The notes: generated by a model not told the origin, from the letters alone. Positions 33,507 to 43,789 are shown, numbered from the stretch's first letter. The stretch is DNA of 64,000 bases from Prorocentrum cordatum (GCA_963575745.1 CAUYUJ010015305.1:861991-925990), one strand, 5' to 3'. Program-made: numbers and translations.

Positions 33507-33528
33507 GATCGTTCAACCTTGAACGATC
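33507..33528. repeat. Hairpin GATCGTTCAA-CC-TTGAACGATC
   Basis: Perfect 10-bp stem with a two-base loop. A second, similar stem, GCGTTCA / TGAACGC, lies at about 33584-33601. No neighbouring gene to which a terminator role could be assigned. Confidence 0.75.
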
Positions 33529-33887
33529 GCAACTTCCCGTTAGCGCAGATCGTCCGATATCGGCCGATTCTGGGCCCCATGCGGCGTTCACTCTTGAACG
33601 CTCGCGCTGGGGTCGCCACCGCCTCGACACGACACAAACCTGCCGTATCCACAGACTTCAGAGGCAGGGAGACATGAGACGACGGCAGGATGAGGACACG
33701 CTCGGGTGAGGACAGATCGGGAATCTCTCAGAGCCATCGGGTCTGGAGAAACTGGAGGGCGCCGCGGCCGGCTCAGAGAGCTCTGGGACGCTCGGTGGCG
33801 ATTTATCCTTCTCCTGGGCCTGCCTGAGACAGCCAACAGGCCCGTCAAGACTTTCGACGACACAGGCATGGTGGCGGGATAGGCCAA

Positions 33888-34845
33888 AGGTTTCCCCAAC
33901 CATCCTGTGGGATTGGGTCCTCGATTTGAAAGGACAGTGCCCCGCGTTCCTCTCCTCTTGCTCCTCCCTCTACTCCCCCTCCCCCTCCTCCCATATCTAC
34001 CTCTGCTCTCCGCATGTCCACCATTTCGGCACACCCCTCACAAGGATCGTGGAGCCCATAGGAAGCTCCGCATGCGTCCCCCGCCTATTTCGGCAAACCG
34101 GCAAACCCTCACAAGGATCGTGGACCCCATAGGGAGCTCCACCGAAGACCCCTGTGGCAGGATCCGCATGCGTCTCCCCGCCCATTTCGGCACACTCCTC
34201 ACGAAGATCGCGGCCCACAGGGAGCTCCACCGAAGACCCCAGTGGCAGGGTCCGCATGCGTCCCCCCGCCCATTGCGGCACACTCCTCACGAGGATCGTG
34301 GCCCCCATTGGGAGCTCCACCGAAGGCCTCAGCGGCAGGGTCCGCATGAGACCGCCCGCCCATTTCGGCACACTCCTCACGAGGATCGTGGCCCAATAGG
34401 GAGCTCCGCCGAAGGCCCCAGCGGCAGGGTCCGCATGCGTCCCCACACCCATGTGCACACCCTAACGAAGATCGTGTCCCCATAGGGAGCTCCACCGAAT
34501 ACCCAAGCGGCAGGGTCCGCATGCGTCCCCCCGCCCAGGTCAGCACACCACTCACGAGGACCGTGGCCTAATAGAAAGCTCCACCGAAGGCCCCAATGGC
34601 AGGGCCCGCACGCGACCCCCCCCAATGCGCACACCGCTAACGAAGATCGTGTCCCCATAGAGAGCTCCACCGAAGACCCTAGTGGCAGGGTCCGAATGCG
34701 TCCCCCCTCCCATTTCGGCACACTCCTCACGAGGCTCGTGGCCCCATAGGGAGATCCACCGAAGGCCCCAGCGGTGGGTCCGCATGCGTCCGCCCGCCCA
34801 TTTCGGCACACTTCTTCACCGAAAACGGCACCCACTCCGTGAACG
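33888..34845 (+). repeat. ~88-bp satellite cassette, locus 1 (nine units) with left cap
   Basis: The GCATGCG-type box at 34166, 34254, 34344, 34433, 34519, 34608, 34694 and 34782 defines 86-90 bp units. Each contains TTTCGGCACACTCCTCACGA, ATCGTGGCCCC and GGGAGCTCCACCGAAG. The stretch before them (33888-33965) holds CCAACCATCCTGTGGGATTG and CCCGCGTTCC, and is also found at the start of locus 3 (63301). Unit length is not a multiple of three throughout, so this is non-coding. Confidence 0.9.
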
Positions 34846-35080
34846 AGGGACTCCCAATGGTCACAGGCCTGCCCAGAACGCCCAGCTCTCCGGTGAGGAT
34901 ACGAGGCGGTTTGCAAGGACATCTGCGGGTGAATCACAACACAGTGCCAGACTGCAGTCGCCACAAGCGGCGAACTGCATCGCCATAGACACAATGTGCA
35001 GAAGATCCTACGAGGAGGCCTGGGAAGCAGGTGGAAGCATGGCGAACCTCCAGACACACGCGGCTCCAGAGGGAGATCAT

Positions 35081-35280
35081 GCTGTCAGAACCGTGACGCA
35101 AGGAACAAGCACAACAATTATCATAACGCGCTCGATCTCAAAGCAGTGTCACAATACACATCGACTTTAGCATCGTCCCCAGTGGGATAGCTCACCAAGG
35201 GCAGATGCGCAGCGCTGTCAGAACTGCGACGCAAGGAACAAACACAACAATTATCATAACGAGGTCGATTTCGAAACAGT
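35081..35280 (+). repeat. 133-bp-spaced tandem duplication
   Basis: GCTGTCAGAAC, GACGCAAGGAACAA, CACAACAATTATCATAACG and CAGTGTCAC occur in order at 35081-35153 and again at 35214-35286. Confidence 0.88.
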
Positions 35281-35369
35281 GTCACCGAGGCGCGCCGCCT
35301 ACGTCGTCGTCGTCGTCACTGTTGTCGTCGTCGTCGCCGCTGTCGCCGTCCAAGCCCACAGTTCCGATG

Positions 35370-35900
35370 CACTCAACACGGGCTCTGTACATCACGATGC
35401 CTTTGTGCATCAGGACTGCTACAGAAATGGTATGTGTGTGCGCCACAGCGATTGTATACACCATAACAGCCGTGTTCACCACAGCGCCTTTGTACATCAC
35501 ACTGTTTGCGCACACCACGGCGCCTGCGTGCAACACCGCTGCTGTTTCAGCGCCCCCTGTGCACCACAGTGTCTGCGTACGCACGCTGTCCCTGCGGGCA
35601 CGACGCCTCGTGCTCTAAGCGGGCGCGAGTGCACCAGTCATAAGCAGCAATAAACTTCTGGTTTACGAGGTCGAAGGCGCCCTGTCGGAGATCCCTGGCT
35701 TCCGGCTTAACCTTGGCAACAGACGGGAGAGCTGCGATCTCGAGGCGCCTGTGTACACCGTAATGCCTGTGTACACCTAAGCAGCCGTCTGCACCGCAAC
35801 GCCTGTGATTATTGACACTACAACTGCTGTTCAGCACCCCTCCGCGTGCACCACAGTGCCTGCGTTTACCGTTTACCACAGAGTTTGTGTACACCTATGC
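35370..35900 (+). repeat. CACCACAGYGCCTGTGTAC minisatellite, locus 1
   Basis: Loose ~19-22 bp units (TGTGTACACCACAATGCCTG and variants such as GTACATCACGATGCCTTTGT) recur many times. A less repetitive gap at about 35640-35740 separates two blocks. The same unit builds 37281-37690. Confidence 0.75.
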
Positions 35901-36081
35901 GGCCCCGACGGAGCCACAGCCGGGAATTCGTGCGGGGACCAGATGTATTATCGGAGGTTGGGGGGTGAGATCACAATGGAACGGAGACCCCCAACTGGGG
36001 AAAATTGTTTCGTTTCGTTCGTGTCGTGCGTGCGGGCGAGGCGAAGCTGCATGGGCGCGCGAGAGGAATGAACCCTCCATT

Positions 36082-36510
36082 GCTAGGGCGAAGTCAAAAC
36101 AAATGATTATCCCCCGCCCGCCCATCTGGCGGTGGCTCGTTGTGTCCCGCGGTGTCCCGTGGTGTCACGTGGTGTCCCGTGGTGTCCGCCGTTGCTAGTG
36201 CGAAGTCGAGACAAATGATTATCCCCCGCCCGCCCATCCGGCGGTGGCTTGTCGTGTCCCGCGGATTCCCGTGGTGTCCCGTGGTGTCTGCCTCTGCTAG
36301 GGCGAAGTCAAAACAAATGAAATTCCTCCGCCCGCCCGTCCGCCCGCCCATCCGGCGGTGGCCCGCGGTGTCCCGCGGTGTCCAGCGGTGTCCCGTGGTG
36401 TCCCGTGGTGTCCCCCGTTGCTAGGGCGAAGTCAAGACAAATGACTATTCCCCCGCCCGCCCATCTGGCGGTGGCTCGCGGCGTCCCGCGGTCTCCCGCG
36501 GTGTCCCGCG
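36082..36510 (+). repeat. ~110-bp tandem repeat, four units
   Basis: Units start GCTAGGGCGAAGTC (about 36081, 36194, 36295 and 36419). They run through ACAAATGATTATCCCCCGCC, CGCCCATC-GGCGGTGGC and a block of TGTCCCGTGG 10-mers. Confidence 0.88.
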
Positions 36511-37140
36511 GTGTCCCGTGGTGTCCCGTTGAAAGAGATCGATAGTGAGATCGATAGTGAGATCGATACTGAGATCAATACTGAGATCGATGTGGTGCCC
36601 CGAGGTGCCCGTGGTGCCCCGTTGAATGAGATCGATAGGGAGATCGATAAGGAGATGGACAGGTGTCCCGTGGTGTCCCGTGGTGTCCAGTTGAGTGAGA
36701 TCGATAGTGAGATCGATGGTGAGATCGATACTAAGATCGATCTGGTGCCCCGAGGTGTCCCATGGTTTCCTGTGGAATCCCAAAAAGTGAAATCGATAGT
36801 GAGATCGATACTGAGATCGACAGGTGTCCCTTGGTGTCCAATGGTCTCCCGCTGAGTCAGATCGATAGTGAGATCGATAGCGATATCGATAGAGAGATCG
36901 ATGAGGTGTCCCGTGGTGTCCTATGGTGTCCAGTTGAATGAGATCGAAAGTGAGATCGACAATGAGACCGATAGTGAGATCGAGAGGTGTCCCGCGGTGT
37001 CCCGGGTTGTCCTGTGGTGTCCCGTGGTGGCCCGTGGTGTCCCGTTGAGTGAGATCGATAGTGAGATCGATAGTGAGATCGACAAGTGTCCCGTGGTGTC
37101 CCGTTGAGTGAGATCGATAGTGAGATCGATTGAGTCAGAT
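36510..37140 (+). repeat. Interleaved 10-mer and 12-mer repeat blocks
   Basis: Blocks of TGTCCCGTGG (10 bp) alternate about eight times with blocks of GAGATCGATAGT (12 bp). The change-over sequence is usually CCCGTTGAGTGAGATC. Reading frames give Ser-Glu-Ile-Asp repeats in the 12-mer blocks, but the 10-mer blocks break the frame. Confidence 0.9.
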
Positions 37141-37280
37141 GTTGGTTCCCCCCCCCTCCCCCACCCCACAACCTCCTTTACCCGAAGGGTGGTCGTATAG
37201 ATATTCAAGATGTTATCAAATTGTGATTACTGTCTTTTCTGGTCCGAGGAACGCTTGGACCTTTTGAGCCCACAGCGAGT

Positions 37281-37690
37281 GTGAGCACACGACGCCTGTG
37301 TGTACCACAAGGCTTGTGTGCACCCCAACGCTTATGTACACCACAATGCCTGCGTCCTGTATGCGCAAGAGGGACGACAACGAAGAGGACGAAAACTAAG
37401 AGGGAGGAGGAGGAAGAAAAGGGAAGATATGCGTGGGTTCATGATAGCCCACAACGCACGCTTACATCATAACGGCTTTGCGCACTACATCGACTGTGTA
37501 CATCACGGCGCCTGTGTGCACCACAGGGCTCGTGATGTGTACACCACAATGCTTGCGTACACCCACTATGCCTGTGTGCATACACCACAACTGCTGCTAC
37601 AACGACAGATGCGTGCGCCAGAAATCCCGTGTACACCGCAGTGCCTGCGTACACCATAGTGCACGCCCGCGTGCACCGCGGCACAAATAG
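37281..37690 (+). repeat. CACCACAGYGCCTGTGTAC minisatellite, locus 2
   Basis: GTGTACCACAAGGCTTGTGT, TACACCACAATGCCTGCGT and similar units repeat, interrupted at about 37370-37440 by a purine-rich AGGAGGAGGAAG stretch. Same unit as 35370-35900; the two loci flank the 36.1-37.1 kb arrays. Confidence 0.75.
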
Positions 37691-38841
37691 TGCACGCGTG
37701 CACCACAGGCCCTAGGCTGCCAGGGATCGCGCACTGGACCGGGCCGGGGCGTTACCGTTACGGGGAGGGGGAAGGGGGGGTGCGATCCCTTGGGTGGATG
37801 AGAAATGGTCTCTGGCCAAGATGGCTCCAAAATGCTCCGAAGACTGCCCAGGTGGCCTCCGTGACGGTCCGAGGACACATCCAAGACGTCCAATATTGCC
37901 CCAAGAGAGCCCATGACCGCCTGAAGGTGCCTCCGAGGCGGCCCTCGACGGACTCAAGGCGACCCGAGATGGTCCCAAGACAGCCCAAGAGGCCACTGAG
38001 ACGCTCGAAGTTGCTCCGAGAAAACTGCCAGCAGGCCCTCAGTAGGCCAACAGCCATTGAGTTTCCTTTAGGTGTTGCCAGACATTCGCTTTCTCGCCAT
38101 TCGGGCGACCGACGGCCCAGGACGGCCTCAGAGGCCTCCAGGATGGCGCCAAGACGGCCCCCGGAATCCCCCGGCAGGTCGGGCCCCCAGAAGACCCGCC
38201 AGAAGAGGCCCCAGACGCGCCCGCGGCCTGAGCGGGGCGGTGCTGTGCGAAAGGTGCACAGGCCGGCGAGGGACAGGAGAGTGCGGCCGCGAACATTCGG
38301 GCGACGAGACGCCTTCGCAGACTCCCCGCCCGCGGCCAGATCGACCCTGAGAGCGGCCGCGGAGGAGGACATTCTCAGCTCATTCGGGCGACGAGGCTCC
38401 CACGTAGGTTCACCTCCCCTGGCCAGATCGATCCTGAGAGCGGCCGCGGAGGAGGACACTCTCAGAACATTCGAGCGACGAGACTCCTACGCATGTTCTT
38501 CTCGCGGAAGAAAACACCTGATTACGAAAACAACCAGCTTCCCAACTGATGGGACGATGACTCCACCAAGCAAGCCCAGAGAAGGTGGTCGGGACCCACG
38601 TCCCGGGCAGCCCACAGTGGTGTGGCCAGGCCCAGCCGTTCGTGAGACGGCGAAGAGGCCCAAACGGCAAGAACGCAGAAAGACAGCGAGGAGGAGAAGG
38701 AGTGGGAGGAGGAGGGGGAGGAGGAGGAGGGGGAGGAGGAGGAGAAGGTGGAGGAGGAGGAGCAGGAGGAGGAGGAGGAGGAGGAGGAGGGGGAGAAGGA
38801 CCAGTGTAAACCCAAAGAGTCATCAACGATGTTCGAAGTAA
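37690..38841 (+). CDS. 383-aa open frame over repeats, with an in-frame 29-aa duplication
   Basis: Probably not an intact gene, but one part is worth noting. From 38290 to 38495 an 87-bp unit (29 codons) is repeated about 2.3 times in frame, giving RSTLRAAAEEDILSSFGRR and then RSILRAAAEEDTLRTFERR. The changes are mild. Upstream, the frame runs through the degenerate CCCAAGA-type array (37830-38000) and the core box at 38057-38107. Downstream it enters a GGA tract (38690-38805). No known domain. The minus strand is also open (37758-38459). Confidence 0.2.
   Translation: MHACTTGPRLPGIAHWTGPGRYRYGEGEGGVRSLGWMRNGLWPRWLQNAPKTAQVASVTVRGHIQDVQYCPKRAHDRLKVPPRRPSTDSRRPEMVPRQPKRPLRRSKLLRENCQQALSRPTAIEFPLGVARHSLSRHSGDRRPRTASEASRMAPRRPPESPGRSGPQKTRQKRPQTRPRPERGGAVRKVHRPARDRRVRPRTFGRRDAFADSPPAARSTLRAAAEEDILSSFGRRGSHVGSPPLARSILRAAAEEDTLRTFERRDSYACSSRGRKHLITKTTSFPTDGTMTPPSKPREGGRDPRPGQPTVVWPGPAVRETAKRPKRQERRKTARRRRSGRRRGRRRRGRRRRRWRRRSRRRRRRRRRGRRTSVNPKSHQRCSK
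37830..38107 (+). repeat. Degenerate CCCAAGA array with core box
   Basis: Units such as CCCAAGAGAGCCC, GACCCGAGATGGTCCCAAGA and AGCCCAAGAGGCC, followed by a non-repeat core ATTGAGTTTCCTTTAGG to CGCTTTCTCGCCATTCGG. Comparable cores lie at 41345-41400, 51665-51712 and (opposite strand) 54300-54360. Confidence 0.7.
38690..38805 (+). repeat. GGA microsatellite
   Basis: (GGA)n and (GGAGGGGGA)n units over about 115 bp. Confidence 0.95.
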
Positions 38842-39004
38842 CCCTTCTGTTTAGGGAACCTCACCCGGCCCCCGCCCTGACACCGACCCCAGGCCAGGGA
38901 GCGGCGCACGCGCCTCCCTGGCCACCGTCGGACCTGAGCCAGAGGAGCATCCGCTCGAGAGCACGAGCCCCCCCGTCGGCCACAACACGCAGAACCTCCG
39001 AGGG

Positions 39005-39235
39005 CAGGCGAGCCCAGAATCGAATCGCGAAGTCGGACCGCGACCGAAATTCATCGGATCGGCGGAAATCGGCAGCCGAGTCGGGAGCAGTCGAATCGGC
39101 TGGAATCGGTAGGAGAGTACGCTTCCATCCAGGCATCGGAGTCCAAATCGGAATCCGAAGTCGAATCGAATCGGAATCGGAAGCCATCGACATCGAATCG
39201 AATCGAAACGGAGAAATCGGGACGAGCCCTGCAAA
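39005..39235 (+). repeat. GAATCG-rich dispersed repeat, copy 2
   Basis: GAGCCCAGAATCGAATCG, GGATCGGCGGAAATCGGCAG, CCGAGTCGGGA, many GAATCGAATCGGA units and a closing GGGACGAGCCCTGC match 8880-9125 in order. Confidence 0.8.
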
Positions 39236-39254
39236 CGTGCCCTCCCTGGGACGC

Positions 39255-39340
39255 AAGAAAACATCCAGCATGCGGGAAGAACACTAGGGGGCACCCTCCA
39301 AGAACCGACCTCGGTCTTATGCCTCGGTCCGACTGCAAAC
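39255..39340 (+). repeat. Short dispersed block shared with 31.4 kb
   Basis: GAAGAACACTAGGGGGCACC, CTCCAAGAACCGACCTCGG and GCCTCGGTCCGACTG follow the same order as at about 31415-31472, inside the insertion in repeat Q copy 2. Confidence 0.65.
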
Positions 39341-39724
39341 CGGGAGGGAGCAGACACCGCTCTCTGTCCCAAGGATGGGCCTGGCCGTGGGCAGTGGACA
39401 TGTACAGATCCCGCCGGCTCCGACATGGCGCCCCAGGACGTGGCCCCCCTGTCCCCGTGGCGCCCCCCCCCCCATCCCCCCTCCCCCGTGCCCCGCCGCC
39501 GCGCCTGCCGAGCGGCGCGGGCAGCGGCGAGAGGTCCTGCGACTCCTCGGCCTGCGAGTGCGAGTCGTCGTTCTGCCCCTGAGAGGCAACGGCCGGTGGG
39601 GGGCGGGCTCAGGGGGGGGAACACTTCGGCCTGGAATCGGCGATCGGGCACCGGTAGCGAACCCGCACGTTCCTGGGCCGGGTGGGCGATCGGGCCCCCG
39701 TCGGCAATCAGTGGTCCCCGCAAC

Positions 39725-40667
39725 ACATGTTGACACACCCCGTCCACGATTCGTGGCCCCATATAATGGAGCCCCACCCAGAGCCCATGCGGCGCAACCC
39801 GCATTGCGTCCCCACCACCTGTTGTGGCACACTCTCACCAGTTTCGTGATCCCTCAGGGAGCTCCACCGAAAATCCCAGTGGCGCAGCCTTCATGCGTCC
39901 CCGCAACCGATATGATATGGGCACACCCTCGCACGTTCCGCGGCCCCATAGGGAGCTTCACCGAAGGTCCCGTCCCAGTGGCGCAGCCCGCATGCATCCC
40001 CGCAACCAACTGCGGCACACCCTCACACGCTTCGTGGCCCCATGGGGCCGAAGGTCCCAGTTGGGCAGCCCGCATGCGTCCCCGTCACCGATTTCGGCAC
40101 ACCCTCAAACGGTTTGTGGCCCCATGGGGAGCGCCACCGACTGTCCCAGTGGCGCAGACCGCATGCGCCCCCGCCACCCATTTCGGCACAGCACTCCCAC
40201 GCTTCGAGGCCCCATAGGAAGCTCCACTGGAGATCCCCGTGGCGCAGCCTGCATGCGTCCCGCGCCCCATGTCGGCACACCCATGTTGGCAAAGACAGAG
40301 AGGGAAAGAGATGACTGCAAAACGGCGGGGCCCGGGGCTCTGGCCATTGCGGGGCAGCCGGCGGGAACGCAACGCACAGCGGAAGCAGGGGGAGTTGAAA
40401 GAGCTGGGAAGGAAATGGGCACGAAACGGCGGCGCACGGGGCCCCAGTGGAAGCGCCCGCATGGCGGCCCGGTCCCATTCCCGCACACCCCTCGCATAGT
40501 TCTTGGCCCCATTGGGGGCTCTAACTGCGGCACCGTGGGCGGCGCCCGCATGGCGGCCCCGCCCCTTTTCGGCACTCCCTCCACGCACATCGTGGCCTTG
40601 GAAAGAGATCCACCGAAGACGATACTCACAACGACGGCACCCACAACTGCGTATGGTCTGGTCCTTC
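39725..40667 (+). repeat. ~88-bp satellite cassette, locus 2, with right cap
   Basis: GCATGCG-type boxes at about 39801, 39891, 39990, 40072, 40161, 40251, 40459 and 40548 mark units of 82-99 bp with GGCCCCATAGGGAGCTCCAC and TTTCGGCACACCCTCAC. Between 40285 and 40435 lies unrelated sequence. The right edge (40614-40667) has CACAACGACGGCACCCACAA then CTGCGTATGGTCTG, which is also the right edge of locus 3. Confidence 0.88.
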
Positions 40668-41149
40668 GCCAGGCTAATGTTTCAGTCCACGGCCCAAGGA
40701 GGTCCCGACCGCTTCCCTGTGGGTAGCGCTTCATGTCAAGGTTTTCTGCTTCGGTGTTTCGACATTGGGCGGAATGGAAGGCGAAGGGGGTGGGTCTGGC
40801 TCCAGACCTCTGCTTAGTGCGACTGTTTGCAGCAGTGCGTCCTATGGCGGAGGTTCCACCTGCCCGAAACAGGCGCCAAAAAACAGCCAAGATCTTAAGA
40901 TCCACTCCAGGTGGGTGGGGGGAGAGGGGGGTGCGAGGGCCCGCGCCGATCGGCAAAACAATGAACTCGCTGGCACAACGGGCTAGCGGCGTGCTAAGAT
41001 CTCAGGCAACTGGTTCACAGTATTTCTAGTTCGCGCGCGCGGGGCGGCCCCCGGGAGTCCCTGGACGATAAATACCCCAGCAAGGTTCTGGCAGACTCCC
41101 GGCAGACTCCCGGCAGGGTCTGCCCAAGGATGCCGGAACTCCCCGAAGC

Positions 41150-42230
41150 GGTTCTCCGCACCCTCAGGGCGCTCCAAGAGGGCCTCAAGAGGCCCCCGAG
41201 ATGGTCCAAGAGGGCTCCGAGTCGAGTCGCTGACCGATCGGTCCAAGACGCCCAAGATCGCCTCCGGGCGGCCGCAGAGGCCTCGAAGACGCCTACAGAC
41301 GTCTTCAAGAAGCGCCTCCACAGCGCCCCAGGACACACAAATTATTGATTGCCCCAAGTCTGTTGAAGGATTTTGGCGTTCTCACCTGTTCGGCTTCCCG
41401 GCGCTCCAGGACAGCCCAAGAACCCTCAACATCGCCCCCAGACGGCCCAAGAGGGCTTAAAGAAGGCCCCAAGACGGCCCAAGATGGCCCCAAGACTGCC
41501 CAACAGGCCTCCAAGACAGCCCAAGATGGCCCCCGGGACTGCCCCGAGAGGGAGCCCAGACGGGGAACCCGAACGGACACTTCGAGCCCAGCCTTCAAAA
41601 TCGATCCAAGACAGCCCAAGAGACCGCTAAGAGGGCCTCAAAGCAGCCCAAGAGGGCCACAAGACTTTCCACAAAGGCCCAAGAGCCCCCCAAGACCGCC
41701 TCGGAAAGCCTCCCAAGAGGCCCCTATGTAAGAGCTTCCACGAAACACGCGAGAGCTCTGGACATTTCGAGCCAGACTCTCCCAGGAGATCCCCAAAGGC
41801 CCACGAGATGTCCCGAAGAGGCGCCCAAGGGGCTCCACGAAGACTCCAGGAAACTCCAAGAGACTCCCAAGCGGCTCCCAAGGCCTCCTAAGAAAGACTC
41901 CAAGAGCTCCCAAGAGGGTCACAACTACTCCCCCCCAGAAGCTCCCGAGTGCTCTCAGAAGAGACAGCAAGAGGCATACATGAGCTCTCCGAGATGCTCC
42001 AAATGACCCCCGAGAGTACCCCTCGTTCATCCTCCTCGTTCTCCTCCTGCCCACGGCTCTCTGCACCAATCCTTAACATCCATGGTGTCGGACTCTCTGC
42101 ACAATTCGCCGCAAAAAGCCCCCCAAAAAACCTAAAAGGCCCCCGTGACGCCCCAGGAGGTCCCAGAAATACCGCCAAGGTGCCCCCGAGAGCCCTCCCA
42201 AGAGACCCCAAACATGCCCGAGAAGCTATC
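41150..42230 (+). repeat. Long degenerate CCCAAGANGGC array with core box
   Basis: About 1 kb of loosely repeated 10-12 bp units (CCCAAGATGGCCCC, GGCCTCAAGAGGCCC, CTCCAAGAGAGC), interrupted at 41345-41400 by the core ATTGCCCCAAGTCTGTTGAA to TTTTGGCGTTCTCACC. Minus-strand frames give WAVLG-type repeats; the + strand gives Pro-Lys-Arg repeats. Both are low-complexity by-products. Confidence 0.85.
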
Positions 42231-42234
42231 GAGA

Positions 42235-42325
42235 GGCCTCCTCCTCCTCATCCTCATCCTCCCCTCTTCCTCCTCCTCCCCCTCCTCCTCCTCCTCCTCC
42301 TCCTCCTCCTCCTCCTCCTCCTCCG
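42235..42325 (+). repeat. CTC microsatellite
   Basis: TCATCCTCATCCTCC followed by pure (CTC)n to 42325. Confidence 0.95.
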
Positions 42326-42373
42326 CAAACCACTCCACCAGTAACCTCATGCCCGTGAGAATAAACACTAGGG

Positions 42374-43160
42374 GATAATAAAGTTCGGGGTTCAGGGTGA
42401 GATAATAAAAGTAGCCCAGCAAACCTCAGCATAATCTCGAAGTAAGAGATGATCAAGAGGAGACCAAGCCGAGCACGTTTTGAGACATCCTTGGCGTTTA
42501 GTTTTCATAGAAAGATCCTCAACAATGGCTTATATCTCATGAAAACTGTTTGTTGTAAGTGCTCGTGTAGGGTAACCCATGTGCCTCAATTTCCATGGAT
42601 AATCAACCCCAGAGATAAAAAAGTTCAGGCGAGCGTGGGGACAGAGAGAAATATAAAAGAAGAAGAATACAGTATAAGAATAATAAGAAAGAAGAAGAAG
42701 AGGATAATAAGAAGAGGACGAAGAAAGGAAAAATCCAAAGTTCCAAATCCATCAATTTTAATGTACAAACGCTTTATGAACATTGATTGTTTTAAGTGCT
42801 CGTGTAGGGTAGCTCATGAGCTTCATTTTCCATGGATAATCAACCCCAGGGATAAAAAAGTTCAGGCGAGCGTGAGGACAGATAGAAATATAAAAGAAGA
42901 AGAGGAAAGTAGAATAATAATAAGAACATTGCTCGTTTCGTTTGAGTCTGCCTCCCAAAATTATTGGTTTCGCTTGACACATCCTGAAAAAGTGTGATCG
43001 CTTCGCTTGATGTTGCTATATCAACATCGCTTGATGTTGCTATCTCAACATAGCGTTTCGAGGTGATAATGAAGTTCGGCCTCAGCGCTCGCCGCCCAAT
43101 TTGAATTTTGTATAGGGCGACGATAATCAACTCTAAACACTGAAGGGGGGGGGTCCCTTT
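42374..43160 (+). repeat. AT-richer island with recurring GATAANRAAGTTC box
   Basis: GATAANRAAGTTC boxes at 42374, 42614, 42851 and 43065 are spaced 240, 237 and 214 bp. The middle two are part of a clear 237-bp tandem duplication (AAGTGCTCGTGTAGGGTA at 42557 and 42794). A 24-bp unit with CTTGATGTTGCTAT is duplicated at 43004-43051. Base composition differs sharply from the GC-rich flanks, which suggests different origin or function. Confidence 0.8.
42449..42997 (+). CDS. 182-aa open frame with in-frame 79-aa duplication
   Basis: I do not recognise this protein. The frame stays open across the 237-bp (79-codon) tandem duplication. Both repeats carry CSCRV, then FPWIINPRDKKVQASV, then RNIKEEE; the first repeat also has CCKCSCRV and the second CFKCSCRV. 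Between the repeats and after the second there are Lys/Arg/Ile-rich stretches from A-rich DNA. The Cys-X-Cys pattern and preserved length are mildly suggestive of coding. However, the duplication unit happens to be divisible by three, and the minus strand also has open stretches (42758-42982). The Met at 42449 is simply the first in frame. It may be a real small gene or a non-coding AT-rich repeat. Confidence 0.28.
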   Translation: MIKRRPSRARFETSLAFSFHRKILNNGLYLMKTVCCKCSCRVTHVPQFPWIINPRDKKVQASVGTERNIKEEEYSIRIIRKKKKRIIRRGRRKEKSKVPNPSILMYKRFMNIDCFKCSCRVAHELHFPWIINPRDKKVQASVRTDRNIKEEEESRIIIRTLLVSFESASQNYWFRLTHPEKV

Positions 43161-43478
43161 ATTATCATCGGCATGCGGTTACCCACGCCGCGAGGGCCCT
43201 CCTAAATCGGTCCTCGAGGCGTTGCATGCGCGCGTTTGTGCTGAAGAGGTGGCCAAAGCGACTGTGGCGGGGGACCCTGGGGCCCGAGGACCTGCCCCAT
43301 CGGCTGTGGCTGCGTCGAGAGCTCAGGACGGTGCGACTCCTCTCAGCCTGTGGCAAGGCCCCTCGACCCAGAGGACGAGGCGGCAGAGTGGCTTTTCGGC
43401 GGCGCGGACGAGGACGATCCGTGCCCGCCAGATTTGGCGTGAGATGCGCCTGATAATTGAAGCCGATTCCGCGACCTC

Positions 43479-43740
43479 TTGAACCCCCGGAATGCCCGGA
43501 ATCTGTTTAACTGTTTTAACGCCGGCGTGTTGCCGAGCCACCTGTTAATCGATGGTGTCGTGGTTTATGGCCCCCTGGCAGGGTTGGTAGATTCCTTGCG
43601 TGCCAGCGTGCTCCGGCAGAGCATTTCTGGAGCACGCTGGATGAATTTGAAGACGGCTCTCTCGGCACCAGGGTCTTGGTGTTGGTTTCGACTTTCCCCT
43701 TGGTGCTGCGATGCCGCGCTGCGAGCTGCGAAATTATGGC
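43479..43740 (+). other. Coding-like sequence immediately upstream of the ACT array
   Basis: Two + strand frames look protein-like and overlap. One (from 43479) contains LPSHLLIDGVVVYGPLAGLV. The other (43517-43736) contains PAEHFWSTLDEFEDGSLGTR and stops at 43736. The first runs on into poly-Thr/Tyr from the ACT array. I cannot choose between them; an exon boundary may lie here. Confidence 0.22.
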
Positions 43741-43789
43741 GTAATCCTCCTCCTCCTCCTGCGGCAGCTGCTCCTACTACTACTACTGA

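Noticed and set aside
33507-33528. Intrinsic transcription terminator
   Set aside because: The stem has no following T-run, and there is no adjacent gene. Intrinsic terminators are not expected in a dinoflagellate nucleus.
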